Shown here in pieces: positions 27,004 through 34,695 of a stretch of DNA of 51,051 nucleotides. Position 1 is the stretch's first letter. Each line of letters starts with the position of its first letter. This DNA is from Paenibacillus sp. HB172176 (GTDB taxonomy: Bacteria > Bacillota > Bacilli > Paenibacillales > Paenibacillaceae), in the NCBI RefSeq assembly GCF_011947265.1, contig NZ_JAATHD010000036.1, positions 1 to 51,051 of the forward strand. Direction: 5' to 3'. The notes beneath the pieces were generated by a model. The model searched no databases and was not told the DNA's origin. It worked only from the letters and a program-made list of their open reading frames with translations. The translations under genes and the position numbers were made by a program.

Positions 27004-27662
27004 TAATCGTTTCTCCCCTTCAGCCTCTTCAACAAATGAAAGAACCACCGCTGAGCGTCTCCGCCAGCATTCTGTTCCTCCAAAATTTCCTGGGCCGCCA
27101 ATTGAAGTATTTCTCTTCTGAGCTTGCGGTCCTCCACTTGTTCGAGCACCACAGTCCGAAGCGCTCTCAAATCCGCCACCGCTTCGCCGTAAGCTTTGTC
27201 TATGTAAGATTCAAGCTCTTGCCCAAGCTTGCGGGCAAGCGCCGGGCTTGCTCCGGATGTCGTTACCGAAACGAGCAAATCGCCTCTGCGAACCGTCGAA
27301 GCCGTCAGGAAGCTCCCTCCATCCGAATAATCCGCCCGGTTGCACAGAATTTGCCGTTGCTTCGATTGCTCGGCTATCTCTTCGTTAAGAGGCGCGTTGT
27401 CCGTTGCGGCGATAATCAGCCAGGCTTCGCAATAATCATTCTGTTCGAACGCTCTTCTAATCCAGCGGGCCTTTCCCGATTCCACAAAAGATTGTATGCC
27501 TTCCGTTGCAACAGGACTAATCACATCGATTCGGTTTGCGCCCGCTTGAACGAGTCCCTTCAGCTTGCGCTCGGCAACCGGACCTCCTCCAACGATAACG
27601 CATCGCATTCCGCTTACCCGCAAGGCAACCGGATAATAACCGTTGCCGTCAAGTTCCTCCAT
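27003..27662 (-). CDS. Precorrin-2 dehydrogenase (sirohaem synthase NAD-binding subunit)
   Basis: NAD-dependent oxidation of precorrin-2 to sirohydrochlorin, as in the SirC/YpcC/CysG-N family. The 219-residue protein opens with YYPVALRVSGMRCVIVGGGPVAERKL, a Rossmann loop, then IIAATDNAPLNEEIAE and the motif SGASPALARKLGQELE typical of the family. It sits between hemX and hemC, whereas B. subtilis lacks it in its hem operon. With the CobA part of the neighbouring fusion it supplies the sirohaem branch; the final ferrochelatase is not in the window. Confidence 0.92.
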   Translation of the reverse strand: MEELDGNGYYPVALRVSGMRCVIVGGGPVAERKLKGLVQAGANRIDVISPVATEGIQSFVESGKARWIRRAFEQNDYCEAWLIIAATDNAPLNEEIAEQSKQRQILCNRADYSDGGSFLTASTVRRGDLLVSVTTSGASPALARKLGQELESYIDKAYGEAVADLRALRTVVLEQVEDRKLRREILQLAAQEILEEQNAGGDAQRWFFHLLKRLKGRND

Positions 27663-27686
27663 AACGTTCCTCCTTCCGTTGCGAGC

Positions 27687-28499
27687 CTAATGAAACGAAG
27701 ACAAGGAGCTGGTCAACACATTCAGCAGCATAACGGCAAATGAAGCCAGATACAGCTTGGCCAGCTGCTGAGCGGGCTTTTGATTCACCGCCCGTTGATA
27801 GACATAGACAATGTACATGATTAACGCCCCGACGGAGCTGAGCACCTTCCAGTCCAGCAGCAAATATTCCCGACCTTCCACCAGCAACGATGTGACCGCA
27901 ACGGCAAGCGACATCGCGAGGAGCGGCAGTCCAACAATAACCGTTCGATCCACATAACGCTCAATGCTGTCCAGGCTGGGAAATCGGCGCACAAATCTCG
28001 ACCACTTCTTATGTTTCAATCGATGATGCAAGAACATATACATGCCCGACAGCAAAGCGCCGATCGTAAGCGCCGCGTAGGCGCATAGAACGAGGCTGAT
28101 ATGAACGTAGAGCATCTCCCTCATCGTATCCGACATGGAATAGTCCATTCCGTCGGACGGACTGCTGTACAGATTGAGCGCAAGCACGGCAAAGCCCACG
28201 ACGTTCACGAAGAAAACAATATAATCGATGGCTATAAATCGGCTAATAACAAGCGACACGGTCACAAGCAGCCAAGAGAAGCCCAGCCAATACTCGAATG
28301 GCGAAATCTCCGGCAGTTGAAGATGCGACAGAAGCTTCGACAACAAGTATACCGTTTGCAATCCCCAAACAAAAATAAGCAGCCCTGCACCTATCCGTTT
28401 GGCTCTCCGACTTGCGCTCATAAAATCGGAGAAATAAAACAGTAAGCTCAGGGCGTATATATATATAATCACATCATATATCCATTTCTCTGTTGCCAT
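27687..28499 (-). CDS. hemX: HemX / CcsA-family membrane protein
   Basis: Polytopic membrane protein of the CcsA/HemX family. B. subtilis HemX lowers the amount of glutamyl-tRNA reductase. Eight predicted membrane helices. The conserved segment REMLYVHISLVLCAYAALTIGALLSGMYMF corresponds to the CcsA core. I chose the ATG at 28499 (270 residues, MATEKWIYD) because GGAGGAGCC lies directly upstream. A longer in-frame start at 28568 lacks this. It lies 100 bp after hemA, the B. subtilis order. Confidence 0.9.
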   Translation of the reverse strand: MATEKWIYDVIIYIYALSLLFYFSDFMSASRRAKRIGAGLLIFVWGLQTVYLLSKLLSHLQLPEISPFEYWLGFSWLLVTVSLVISRFIAIDYIVFFVNVVGFAVLALNLYSSPSDGMDYSMSDTMREMLYVHISLVLCAYAALTIGALLSGMYMFLHHRLKHKKWSRFVRRFPSLDSIERYVDRTVIVGLPLLAMSLAVAVTSLLVEGREYLLLDWKVLSSVGALIMYIVYVYQRAVNQKPAQQLAKLYLASFAVMLLNVLTSSLSSFH

Positions 28500-28599
28500 G
28501 GCTCCTCCAATCCGCAACTGCCGAGGCGAAACGGTTGCGCCTCCTTCTGTCCGCAAGGCGTGCTTCACTCAGGAGAATGGGCGATTGCCGCCTTCAAGA

Positions 28600-29988
28600 T
28601 CATGGATGCGCGAAAACGGGCACGGCAGTCACAACCGGAGTTTGCTTATGACCAAGAGCAGACTTTATCGTCTCGGCATTATCTTCAAGCTTAACGTCTT
28701 CCGCTTGCCGGGATTGATTTAACTGCTCTTCGAGAGCGAATAACTTGACGAACATATCCATTGCTTCTTCGGGATGCTTCTCGCCAGCCATCTCTTTGAT
28801 GCGTAGAATCGGGTCCTGCATCATTTGGTTCACAATGCTCTTCGTCAGCTTTCGAATAACCTTCATCTCATGCTCGTCCAGGTCAGGAAGCTTCTTCGTC
28901 AAGCTGTCCATCGTTTCCATATGGATGTCTGACGCTTTCGTCTGCAATGCGCGGATAAGAGGCACTACTCCCAGCGTTCTATACCATTGATCGAATGCGG
29001 CCAGCTCCTGGCGAATCATCTCTTCGATCTTGAGAGCCTCCGAACGGCGCTGCTCCAGATTGCTCTGCACGATATTCTCGAGGTCGTCAATATCATACAA
29101 GAACACATTCTCTACAGCAGCTATGGATGGATCAAGATCTCTGGGAACGGCGATGTCAATCATGAACAGGGGCTTGGATTTGCGCCTGCGCATAGCCTCC
29201 TGCACTTGTTCGCGTGATATCACAAAACCATCGGAGCCCGTCGAACTAATCATAATATCAATTTCGTGCAGCTTCGAGATCGCTTCCTCCATCGAATAAG
29301 CCGTCCCGTTGAATTTATCTGCCAAACTGGCTGCCCGCTCGTAAGTGCGATTCACCACAATCACTTGCGTCGCGCCGTTCGCATATAGATGCTTGGCGGT
29401 CAACTCGCTTGTTTCGCCAGCTCCTAGAATCATAACAGACTTCTTGTGGAAGGATCCGAATATTTGCTTGCCGAGCTCGACTGCCGCATAGCTGACCGAT
29501 ACCGCGCTTTCCCCGATCATCGTCTCCGAATGCGCGCGTTTGGCCATAGTGACAGCCTGCTTGAACAGCATATTGAATACCGTTCCTGTCGTTTTCTCCG
29601 CCTGAGCCAAGAGAAAGGCTTGCTTTACCTGTCCCAAAATTTGAGTCTCTCCGATAACCATCGAATCAAGCCCGCTTGTGACGCGAAAGAGATGTTCGAT
29701 CGCCTTCTCGTCCTCGTACATGTACAGATGATTCGTAAACTCTTCTCTTGATAGTCCGAACCACCTCTCCATGAAGCTGCGAATATAATGTCCGCAGAGC
29801 TGATGCCGGTCAACGACAGCATAGAATTCCGTCCGATTGCAAGTGGCGACGATCACACATTCCATGATGCTCTTCGTGTCCATTAGGCCTCGCAAGGCCC
29901 GTGGCAGATCCTTTTCGGCGAAAGTGAATTTCTCCCTCACTTCCACAGGCGCTGTTCGATAATTTAGTCCGACTGAAATGATGTGCAT
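28600..29988 (-). CDS. hemA: Glutamyl-tRNA reductase
   Basis: First committed step of haem synthesis: NADPH-dependent reduction of Glu-tRNA to glutamate-1-semialdehyde. The product (462 residues from the ATG at 29988, MHIISVGLNYRTAPVEVREK) has catalytic C50 in VIVATCNRTEFYA, the NADPH loop ILGAGETSELTAKHL, and a C-terminal dimerisation helix region. The start was chosen because GGTGGGAAGAG precedes it. The longer start at 30069 would overlap the promoter region. A PerR-like box lies upstream. Confidence 0.97.
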   Translation of the reverse strand: MHIISVGLNYRTAPVEVREKFTFAEKDLPRALRGLMDTKSIMECVIVATCNRTEFYAVVDRHQLCGHYIRSFMERWFGLSREEFTNHLYMYEDEKAIEHLFRVTSGLDSMVIGETQILGQVKQAFLLAQAEKTTGTVFNMLFKQAVTMAKRAHSETMIGESAVSVSYAAVELGKQIFGSFHKKSVMILGAGETSELTAKHLYANGATQVIVVNRTYERAASLADKFNGTAYSMEEAISKLHEIDIMISSTGSDGFVISREQVQEAMRRRKSKPLFMIDIAVPRDLDPSIAAVENVFLYDIDDLENIVQSNLEQRRSEALKIEEMIRQELAAFDQWYRTLGVVPLIRALQTKASDIHMETMDSLTKKLPDLDEHEMKVIRKLTKSIVNQMMQDPILRIKEMAGEKHPEEAMDMFVKLFALEEQLNQSRQAEDVKLEDNAETIKSALGHKQTPVVTAVPVFAHP

Positions 29989-30040
29989 CTCTTCCCACCT
30001 GCCTCCTTGCTTCGATGAAAAACAATCCGTTTCCTTCTCT

Positions 30041-30055
30041 TTGTCATGATTATAA
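30041..30055 (-). promoter_or_regulatory. PerR/Fur-type operator overlapping the hemA -10 region
   Basis: The minus strand reads TTATAATCATGACAA. This matches the PerR consensus TTATAATnATTATAA at 12 of 14 defined positions and contains a perfect -10 hexamer TATAAT. B. subtilis hemA is repressed by PerR, so a peroxide/iron-responsive control of this hem operon is plausible. Fur or Zur boxes are similar in form and cannot be excluded. Confidence 0.6.
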
Positions 30056-30137
30056 CATAATTCGACCAATCCTTAAGGCTTCATATATGAATAATGTTTG
30101 AAAATTACATCCCCATTATTCCCTTTTTGCCCAAAGA

Positions 30138-30165
30138 AATAACCATGGATTGCTCCATGGTTATT
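30138..30165 (-). terminator. Hairpin terminator between speD and hemA
   Basis: Perfect 11-bp stem AATAACCATGG (30138-30148) and CCATGGTTATT (30155-30165) with a six-base loop. On the minus strand it lies 30 bp after the speD stop and is followed by TCTTTGG. The T tail is short, so it may be a modest terminator or processing hairpin. Confidence 0.6.
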
Positions 30166-30194
30166 CCCATATCATTCATGAATGAGCTTGCTTG

Positions 30195-30593
30195 CTAGAC
30201 AAGCTCGATTTGTTTCATATCCGGCTCTACAACCTGTAATTCACCCATGCCGCGAACAAGCTTCTTGGCATGCGCCGTCTTCGGCTTCAATACGGCAAGC
30301 ATGTAATCAATCGCCAGCTGAGGATCAACCGTTTCACCGCAGGTATAACAGTCAAGCGCGGCAAAGCCTCTCTCAGGATACGTATGAATCGAGAGGTGAC
30401 TCTCTGACAGCAGTACGAGCACCGTTGCGCCTTGAGGCTCAAATTGTTGGCCCTGTACGGACAATACCGTGGCTCCACAAGCTTCTGCAGCCTCTACCAT
30501 GTGAGATTTCAAAAATTGTGCGCTGTTCAGCAAATCAAAATCTACACCCCAAGCATCAACAGCAACGTGTCTTCCGAAAGTTGAGTATTCCAT
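30195..30593 (-). CDS. speD: S-adenosylmethionine decarboxylase proenzyme
   Basis: Makes decarboxylated SAM for spermidine synthesis. The 132-residue class 1B (short) proenzyme cleaves itself between E64 and S65 in LLSESHLSIHTYPE, turning S65 into the pyruvoyl cofactor; H70 and C85 (DCYTCGE region) match the conserved catalytic positions of the family. A strong Shine-Dalgarno (GGAAGGGGGAA) precedes the ATG. A structured leader of about 80 nt lies upstream. Confidence 0.96.
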   Translation of the reverse strand: MEYSTFGRHVAVDAWGVDFDLLNSAQFLKSHMVEAAEACGATVLSVQGQQFEPQGATVLVLLSESHLSIHTYPERGFAALDCYTCGETVDPQLAIDYMLAVLKPKTAHAKKLVRGMGELQVVEPDMKQIELV

Positions 30594-30600
30594 CTTCCGG

Positions 30601-30720
30601 TTCCCCCTTCCTAGGAATAAAATGTTTGAAAAATTTCATCCGCTAGGACCTACGTCATTCACTTCCCGAGGGTTTAAGCTCTCGCAACATATCCATGTCC
30701 TGAGTGAATCCTGGTTCCTA
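30601..30720 (-). promoter_or_regulatory. Candidate structured regulatory leader of speD
   Basis: The 5' UTR of speD shows nested stems on the minus strand. The outer stem is TAGGA(A)CC (30713-30720) with GGTCCTA (30644-30650). Inside it ATTCACT (30703-30709) pairs with AGTGAAT (30657-30663), around a 39-nt part that includes CGAG/CTCG. The 3' strand of the outer stem (TCCTAG, 30643-30648) is also complementary to CTAGGA immediately before the Shine-Dalgarno. That gives a possible switch between two folds, one hiding the ribosome-binding site. I recognise no known riboswitch class. Pairings were found by eye. Confidence 0.5.
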
Positions 30721-30767
30721 ATTTGGCACTCCAATTGAATCGCATTACAATGTTTTCAACGAAACTA

Positions 30768-30796
30768 AAAATAACATCTATCCGTAAGAATTGCAA
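30768..30796 (-). promoter_or_regulatory. Candidate SigA promoter of speD
   Basis: On the minus strand, TTGCAA (30791-30796) lies 17 bp from TATTTT (30768-30773). Each box matches four of six. It would start a transcript that includes the whole structured leader. Confidence 0.3.
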
Positions 30797-30828
30797 TAGT
30801 TTTTTTCAAAAACATTCCCTGCTGTTCG

Positions 30829-30863
30829 CCCAAAAAGAAAAGAGACCGCTTGGAAGCGATCTC
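30829..30863 (-). terminator. Terminator after the unrecognised gene at 30889-31479
   Basis: Minus-strand hairpin GAGATCGCTT-CC-AAGCGGTCTC followed by TTTTCTTTTT. A classical intrinsic terminator about 25 bp past the stop codon. It isolates the speD leader from upstream transcription. Confidence 0.9.
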
Positions 30864-30888
30864 CATCAAATTCTCCCCGTGCCAGCCG

Positions 30889-31479
30889 TTATGCCTCCAG
30901 TACAAAAAGCTTATGCGTAAGCTGGGAAAGCCGCCGGTCAATTTCCTCAAGCTCATGCGAGCCTGGAGCTTGATTGCGCAAATCCAGCAGCTCATTAACC
31001 GCTCCTTGAATAAGAGAAATTTCCCTCTCGATCAAGCGGCTCCGGAACACACGCTCCAGCTGTCCGAGCGTATCCTTGTGTTCGAACACGACTCGTTGTC
31101 CAGAAGCTGTGCTCTCGACAATAAGCTGCACCGCGCCGTTCTTATAGTGATAGATCATCGTATAATGGCTGTATATGCGATTGACAATCGCGCTGCCTCG
31201 AAACGTCGACAGGGCTTTGCGCATCGCGTTCGTCAATTTGGGTGCAAGGAGTCGGCAATTAAGTTCACACACATAGCCATCCTGCCTGCGTTCGAAAGTT
31301 AATCTGATTTCTTCCCTTCCGGCCACATCCTGCAGGACAAGCTCTTGATTACCGTTATCGAGCACCAGCACCTGCGATCGCAGCTGTTGATCCTCCATAA
31401 ATGTAATAAATCGGGCCATTTCTTCATGCTTCAGCTGCAATTTAGCGTTAACATACTCAGTGGCTAGCCGCTTAGCCAT
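30889..31479 (-). CDS. Conserved-looking protein of unknown function
   Basis: I do not recognise the family. The product is 196 residues from the ATG at 31479, chosen because GAGG lies upstream; a TTG three codons earlier is possible. It is soluble and mixed alpha/beta, with no signal peptide or membrane helix. A helical, charged N-terminus (MAKRLATEYVNAKLQLKHEE) is followed by a beta-rich middle (QVLVLDNGNQELVLQDV, IYHYKNGAVQLIVES), a run of Arg/Glu-rich helices, and a coiled-coil-like C-terminus (ELEEIDRRLSQLTHKLFVLEA). It lies between ysxC and speD and has a good terminator, so it is very probably a real gene. Confidence 0.8.
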   Translation of the reverse strand: MAKRLATEYVNAKLQLKHEEMARFITFMEDQQLRSQVLVLDNGNQELVLQDVAGREEIRLTFERRQDGYVCELNCRLLAPKLTNAMRKALSTFRGSAIVNRIYSHYTMIYHYKNGAVQLIVESTASGQRVVFEHKDTLGQLERVFRSRLIEREISLIQGAVNELLDLRNQAPGSHELEEIDRRLSQLTHKLFVLEA

Positions 31480-31697
31480 AAAAATCAATCCTCAATTCTT
31501 TGAGACTCTGTTCCTCTTCCTTATGAGAGCCTTATCAGCATTGCTTATTAACATTATACGTGATCCGGCCGATATATTCCTGCTTGCGAGCTTCGATATT
31601 TACGCATATTTCAAGAAATATCGGAATTATCAGCGAGTAATCCAATAAATTGCGCTGTATCCTCTGCTTTTGCGAAGAACTTCCTGCGCTTTCTTGC

Positions 31698-32285
31698 TTA
31701 TCTGGCGATTTTCTCGGATATGATCTGCCACAGTTCATCGCGTCCAAGCCCCGTCTCGGACGAGAACAGCACAAATGGATCCTCGGGCTCCGCCTCCAGC
31801 ACCGTCTTCACCATCTTCACATGCTTGGCCCACTTGGACTTTGGAATCTTATCGGCCTTCGTGCATACGATGCAGGTTGGAATCTCATAATGCTTCAGCC
31901 ACTTGTACATGAGTTGATCGTCTTTCGACGGCTCGTGGCGGATATCGATAACGAGCAGCTGCAGCTTAAGCGGCTCGCGCTCCTGCAGATAGGTCTCGAT
32001 CATGGTTCCGAATTGCTCCCGCTGCGTCTTCGAAACCTTGGCGTAGCCGTAACCGGGAAAATCGACCAAGTATATGAGATCATTCACGCGATAATAGTTA
32101 AGCTGCTGCGTCTTTCCAGGCTGGGAGCTCGTTCGAGCCAAGTTTTTGCGAAGAATTAATTTATTGATAAGAGATGATTTCCCTACATTCGAACGCCCTG
32201 CCAGAGCGATCTCCGGCAAGGCATCCTCAGGATATTGATGCGGCTGGACCGCGCTTATAATAAATTGTGCGTCTGTAATTTTCAT
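31698..32285 (-). CDS. ysxC: Ribosome biogenesis GTPase YsxC/EngB
   Basis: Essential TRAFAC GTPase for assembly of the 50S subunit. The 195-residue protein has G1 GRSNVGKSS, G3 DFPGYG, G4 TKADK and G5 SSETG. Its ATG overlaps the lon stop (ATGA), so it is translationally coupled to lon, the same arrangement as B. subtilis lonA-ysxC. Confidence 0.96.
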   Translation of the reverse strand: MKITDAQFIISAVQPHQYPEDALPEIALAGRSNVGKSSLINKLILRKNLARTSSQPGKTQQLNYYRVNDLIYLVDFPGYGYAKVSKTQREQFGTMIETYLQEREPLKLQLLVIDIRHEPSKDDQLMYKWLKHYEIPTCIVCTKADKIPKSKWAKHVKMVKTVLEAEPEDPFVLFSSETGLGRDELWQIISEKIAR

Positions 32286-34657
32286 GAAATGGTCGTCCCT
32301 GCTTTCTCCTCCGTTGCTGCCGGCAGCAGCGCATGCTCCAGAACTTCATCCATATGGCTGACGGGCACGAACGTCATATCGTCCCGTATGCTGTCCGGAA
32401 TATCGCGCAAATCGCGCTCATTGTCCCTGGGCATCACTATTTTTTTGATTCCCGCACGGTGAGCCGCCAGCGACTTCTCTTTCAACCCGCCGATCGGCAA
32501 CACCCTGCCTCGCAGCGTAATTTCTCCTGTCATTGCCACATCCTTATTGACGTAACGCTCCGTCAGCGCCGAGATGAGCGCAGTTGCCATTGTAATGCCG
32601 GCGGACGGTCCATCCTTCGGAATGGCGCCTTCGGGTATATGGATGTGGATATCATTCTTCTCGTGAAAGTCGGAGTCGATTCCAAGCTGGCTCGCGCGCG
32701 ATCTTGTGTAGCTGAACGCGGCTTGCGCAGACTCCTTCATCACGTCGCCAAGCTTGCCCGTAAGCGTCAGCTTGCCCTTGCCCGGTAGCACGGTTACTTC
32801 AATCACAAGCGTGTCTCCGCCGACCTCGGTCCAGGCGAGACCCGTAACCGCTCCGATTTGATTCTCGATTTCCGCTGTGCCGTACCTGAATTTCGGAGGT
32901 CCAATCCACTCCTTCATCAGCGCCGTGTCGACCTTAAGAGGTTGCTGCTCCTCGCCCTCCCCCGGCTTGCTCGAGACGAAAAATTTGGCTGCCTTGCGGC
33001 ATACGGCAGCGATCTGCTGCTCCAGATTGCGAACGCCCGATTCTCTCGTATATTCCCGGATCAGCAGCTGTACCGCCTCTTGGGACAACTGCAGCCGATC
33101 CTCCTCTATGCCGTGATCGCGCTTCTGCTTCGGCACCAGATACCGGACGGCAATCTCCAGCTTCTCAAGCTCCGTATAGCCGGGAATATAGAGCACTTCC
33201 ATGCGATCAAGCAACGGACGCGGAATATTATGCATGGCGTTGGCCGTTGTGACGAACATGACCTTGGACAGATCGAAGGGCAGTTCAATATAATGATCGC
33301 TGAACGTATTGTTCTGCTCCGGATCCAGCACCTCAAGCAGCGCTGAAGCGGGATCGCCGCGGAAATCCATCGCCATCTTGTCAATCTCGTCGAGCAAGAA
33401 AACGGGATTCGAGCTGCCTGCCGTCTTCATGCCTTGAATGATTCTCCCTGGCATGGCTCCGACATACGTTCTGCGATGCCCCCTGATCTCAGCTTCGTCG
33501 CGCACCCCGCCCAGCGAGATGCGGACGAATTTCCGATTAAGCGATTTCGCGATAGAGCGAGCCAGAGAGGTCTTCCCCACGCCCGGAGGGCCGACGAGAC
33601 AGAGAATCGGTCCTTTCATCTCTTTGACGAGCTGCTGCACCGCCAAATATTCGAGCACCCTCTCCTTCGGCTTCTCGAGGCCGTAATGATCCTCGTCCAG
33701 TATCGTCTCCGCTTTGTCCAGGCTCAGATCGTCTTCCGTTGCAGCCTTCCACGGCAATGCCAATAACCAATCGATATAATTGCGGATGATCCCACCCTCC
33801 GCCGAGGATGGAGGCATCTTCTCCAGTCGATCTATCTCCTTGATCGCCTTCTCTTGCACGGATTCCGGCATGCCCGCTTCCACAAGCTGATTTCTCAGCT
33901 CTTCCGCTTCTCCGGCACGCCCTTCCTTCTCGCCGAGCTCCTTCTGAATCGCCTTCATCTGCTCGCGCAAATAATATTCCTTCTGCGTCTTCTCCATCTG
34001 CTTCTTCACGCGTTGATTGATCTGTCTCTCCAGCTCGAGCACCTCGCGCTCGTTATTCAGCAGATCAAGCAGCTTCTCGAGTCTGGCCCGGACATCCACC
34101 GTCTCCAGAATATCTTGCTTGTCTTTGATCTTCAGCGACAAATGGCTGGTAATGACGTCGGCAAGACGCCCCGGTTCATCGATATCCGATACTGCCGCGT
34201 AAGTCTCGGGCGTCACCTTCTTCGATAGCGAGATATAATGCTCGAATTGGCTGAGCACCGTTCTCATCAGCGCATCGACCTCGGTATCATCCGATTCGTC
34301 CTCGTGAAGCTCTTTTACCTGTACCTCATAGAATTGATCATTCGCCAGATAGCTCTGCACCTCTGCCCTTACAACGCCTTCCACCAGGACACGAATAGTC
34401 CCGTTAGGCAGTTTAAGCATTTGACGCACCTTGGCGATCGTCCCGACTTTATAAATATCCTCCTCGGCAGGATCTTCGATATTCACTTCGGATTGCGAGC
34501 AAAGCAAAATCATGTGATCATTCACCATCGCATGCTCCAGCGCGCGAACCGACTTGTCTCTGCCCACGTCCAGGTGAAGCACCATGCTCGGATATACAAG
34601 CAGCCCCCGTAGCGGAAGCAAGGGCAAAGGACGGCTTTTCGATTTGCCAGATCCCAT
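32282..34657 (-). CDS. lon: ATP-dependent protease Lon (LonA)
   Basis: Cytoplasmic AAA+ serine protease degrading misfolded and regulatory proteins. From the ATG at 34657 the protein has 791 residues: N-terminal substrate domain, coiled-coil region (about 190-250), Walker A GPPGVGKT at about 356-363, Walker B VFLLDEID, and the proteolytic Ser685 (KDGPSAG) and Lys728 (GGLKEKSLAAHRAG) dyad. The start was chosen for GGAGGT six bases upstream; an ATG six codons earlier has a weaker site. Confidence 0.97.
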   Translation of the reverse strand: MGSGKSKSRPLPLLPLRGLLVYPSMVLHLDVGRDKSVRALEHAMVNDHMILLCSQSEVNIEDPAEEDIYKVGTIAKVRQMLKLPNGTIRVLVEGVVRAEVQSYLANDQFYEVQVKELHEDESDDTEVDALMRTVLSQFEHYISLSKKVTPETYAAVSDIDEPGRLADVITSHLSLKIKDKQDILETVDVRARLEKLLDLLNNEREVLELERQINQRVKKQMEKTQKEYYLREQMKAIQKELGEKEGRAGEAEELRNQLVEAGMPESVQEKAIKEIDRLEKMPPSSAEGGIIRNYIDWLLALPWKAATEDDLSLDKAETILDEDHYGLEKPKERVLEYLAVQQLVKEMKGPILCLVGPPGVGKTSLARSIAKSLNRKFVRISLGGVRDEAEIRGHRRTYVGAMPGRIIQGMKTAGSSNPVFLLDEIDKMAMDFRGDPASALLEVLDPEQNNTFSDHYIELPFDLSKVMFVTTANAMHNIPRPLLDRMEVLYIPGYTELEKLEIAVRYLVPKQKRDHGIEEDRLQLSQEAVQLLIREYTRESGVRNLEQQIAAVCRKAAKFFVSSKPGEGEEQQPLKVDTALMKEWIGPPKFRYGTAEIENQIGAVTGLAWTEVGGDTLVIEVTVLPGKGKLTLTGKLGDVMKESAQAAFSYTRSRASQLGIDSDFHEKNDIHIHIPEGAIPKDGPSAGITMATALISALTERYVNKDVAMTGEITLRGRVLPIGGLKEKSLAAHRAGIKKIVMPRDNERDLRDIPDSIRDDMTFVPVSHMDEVLEHALLPAATEEKAGTTIS

Positions 34658-34695
34658 ACCGGCACCTCCATTCATTAACTTCTGCCTTTATTTTA

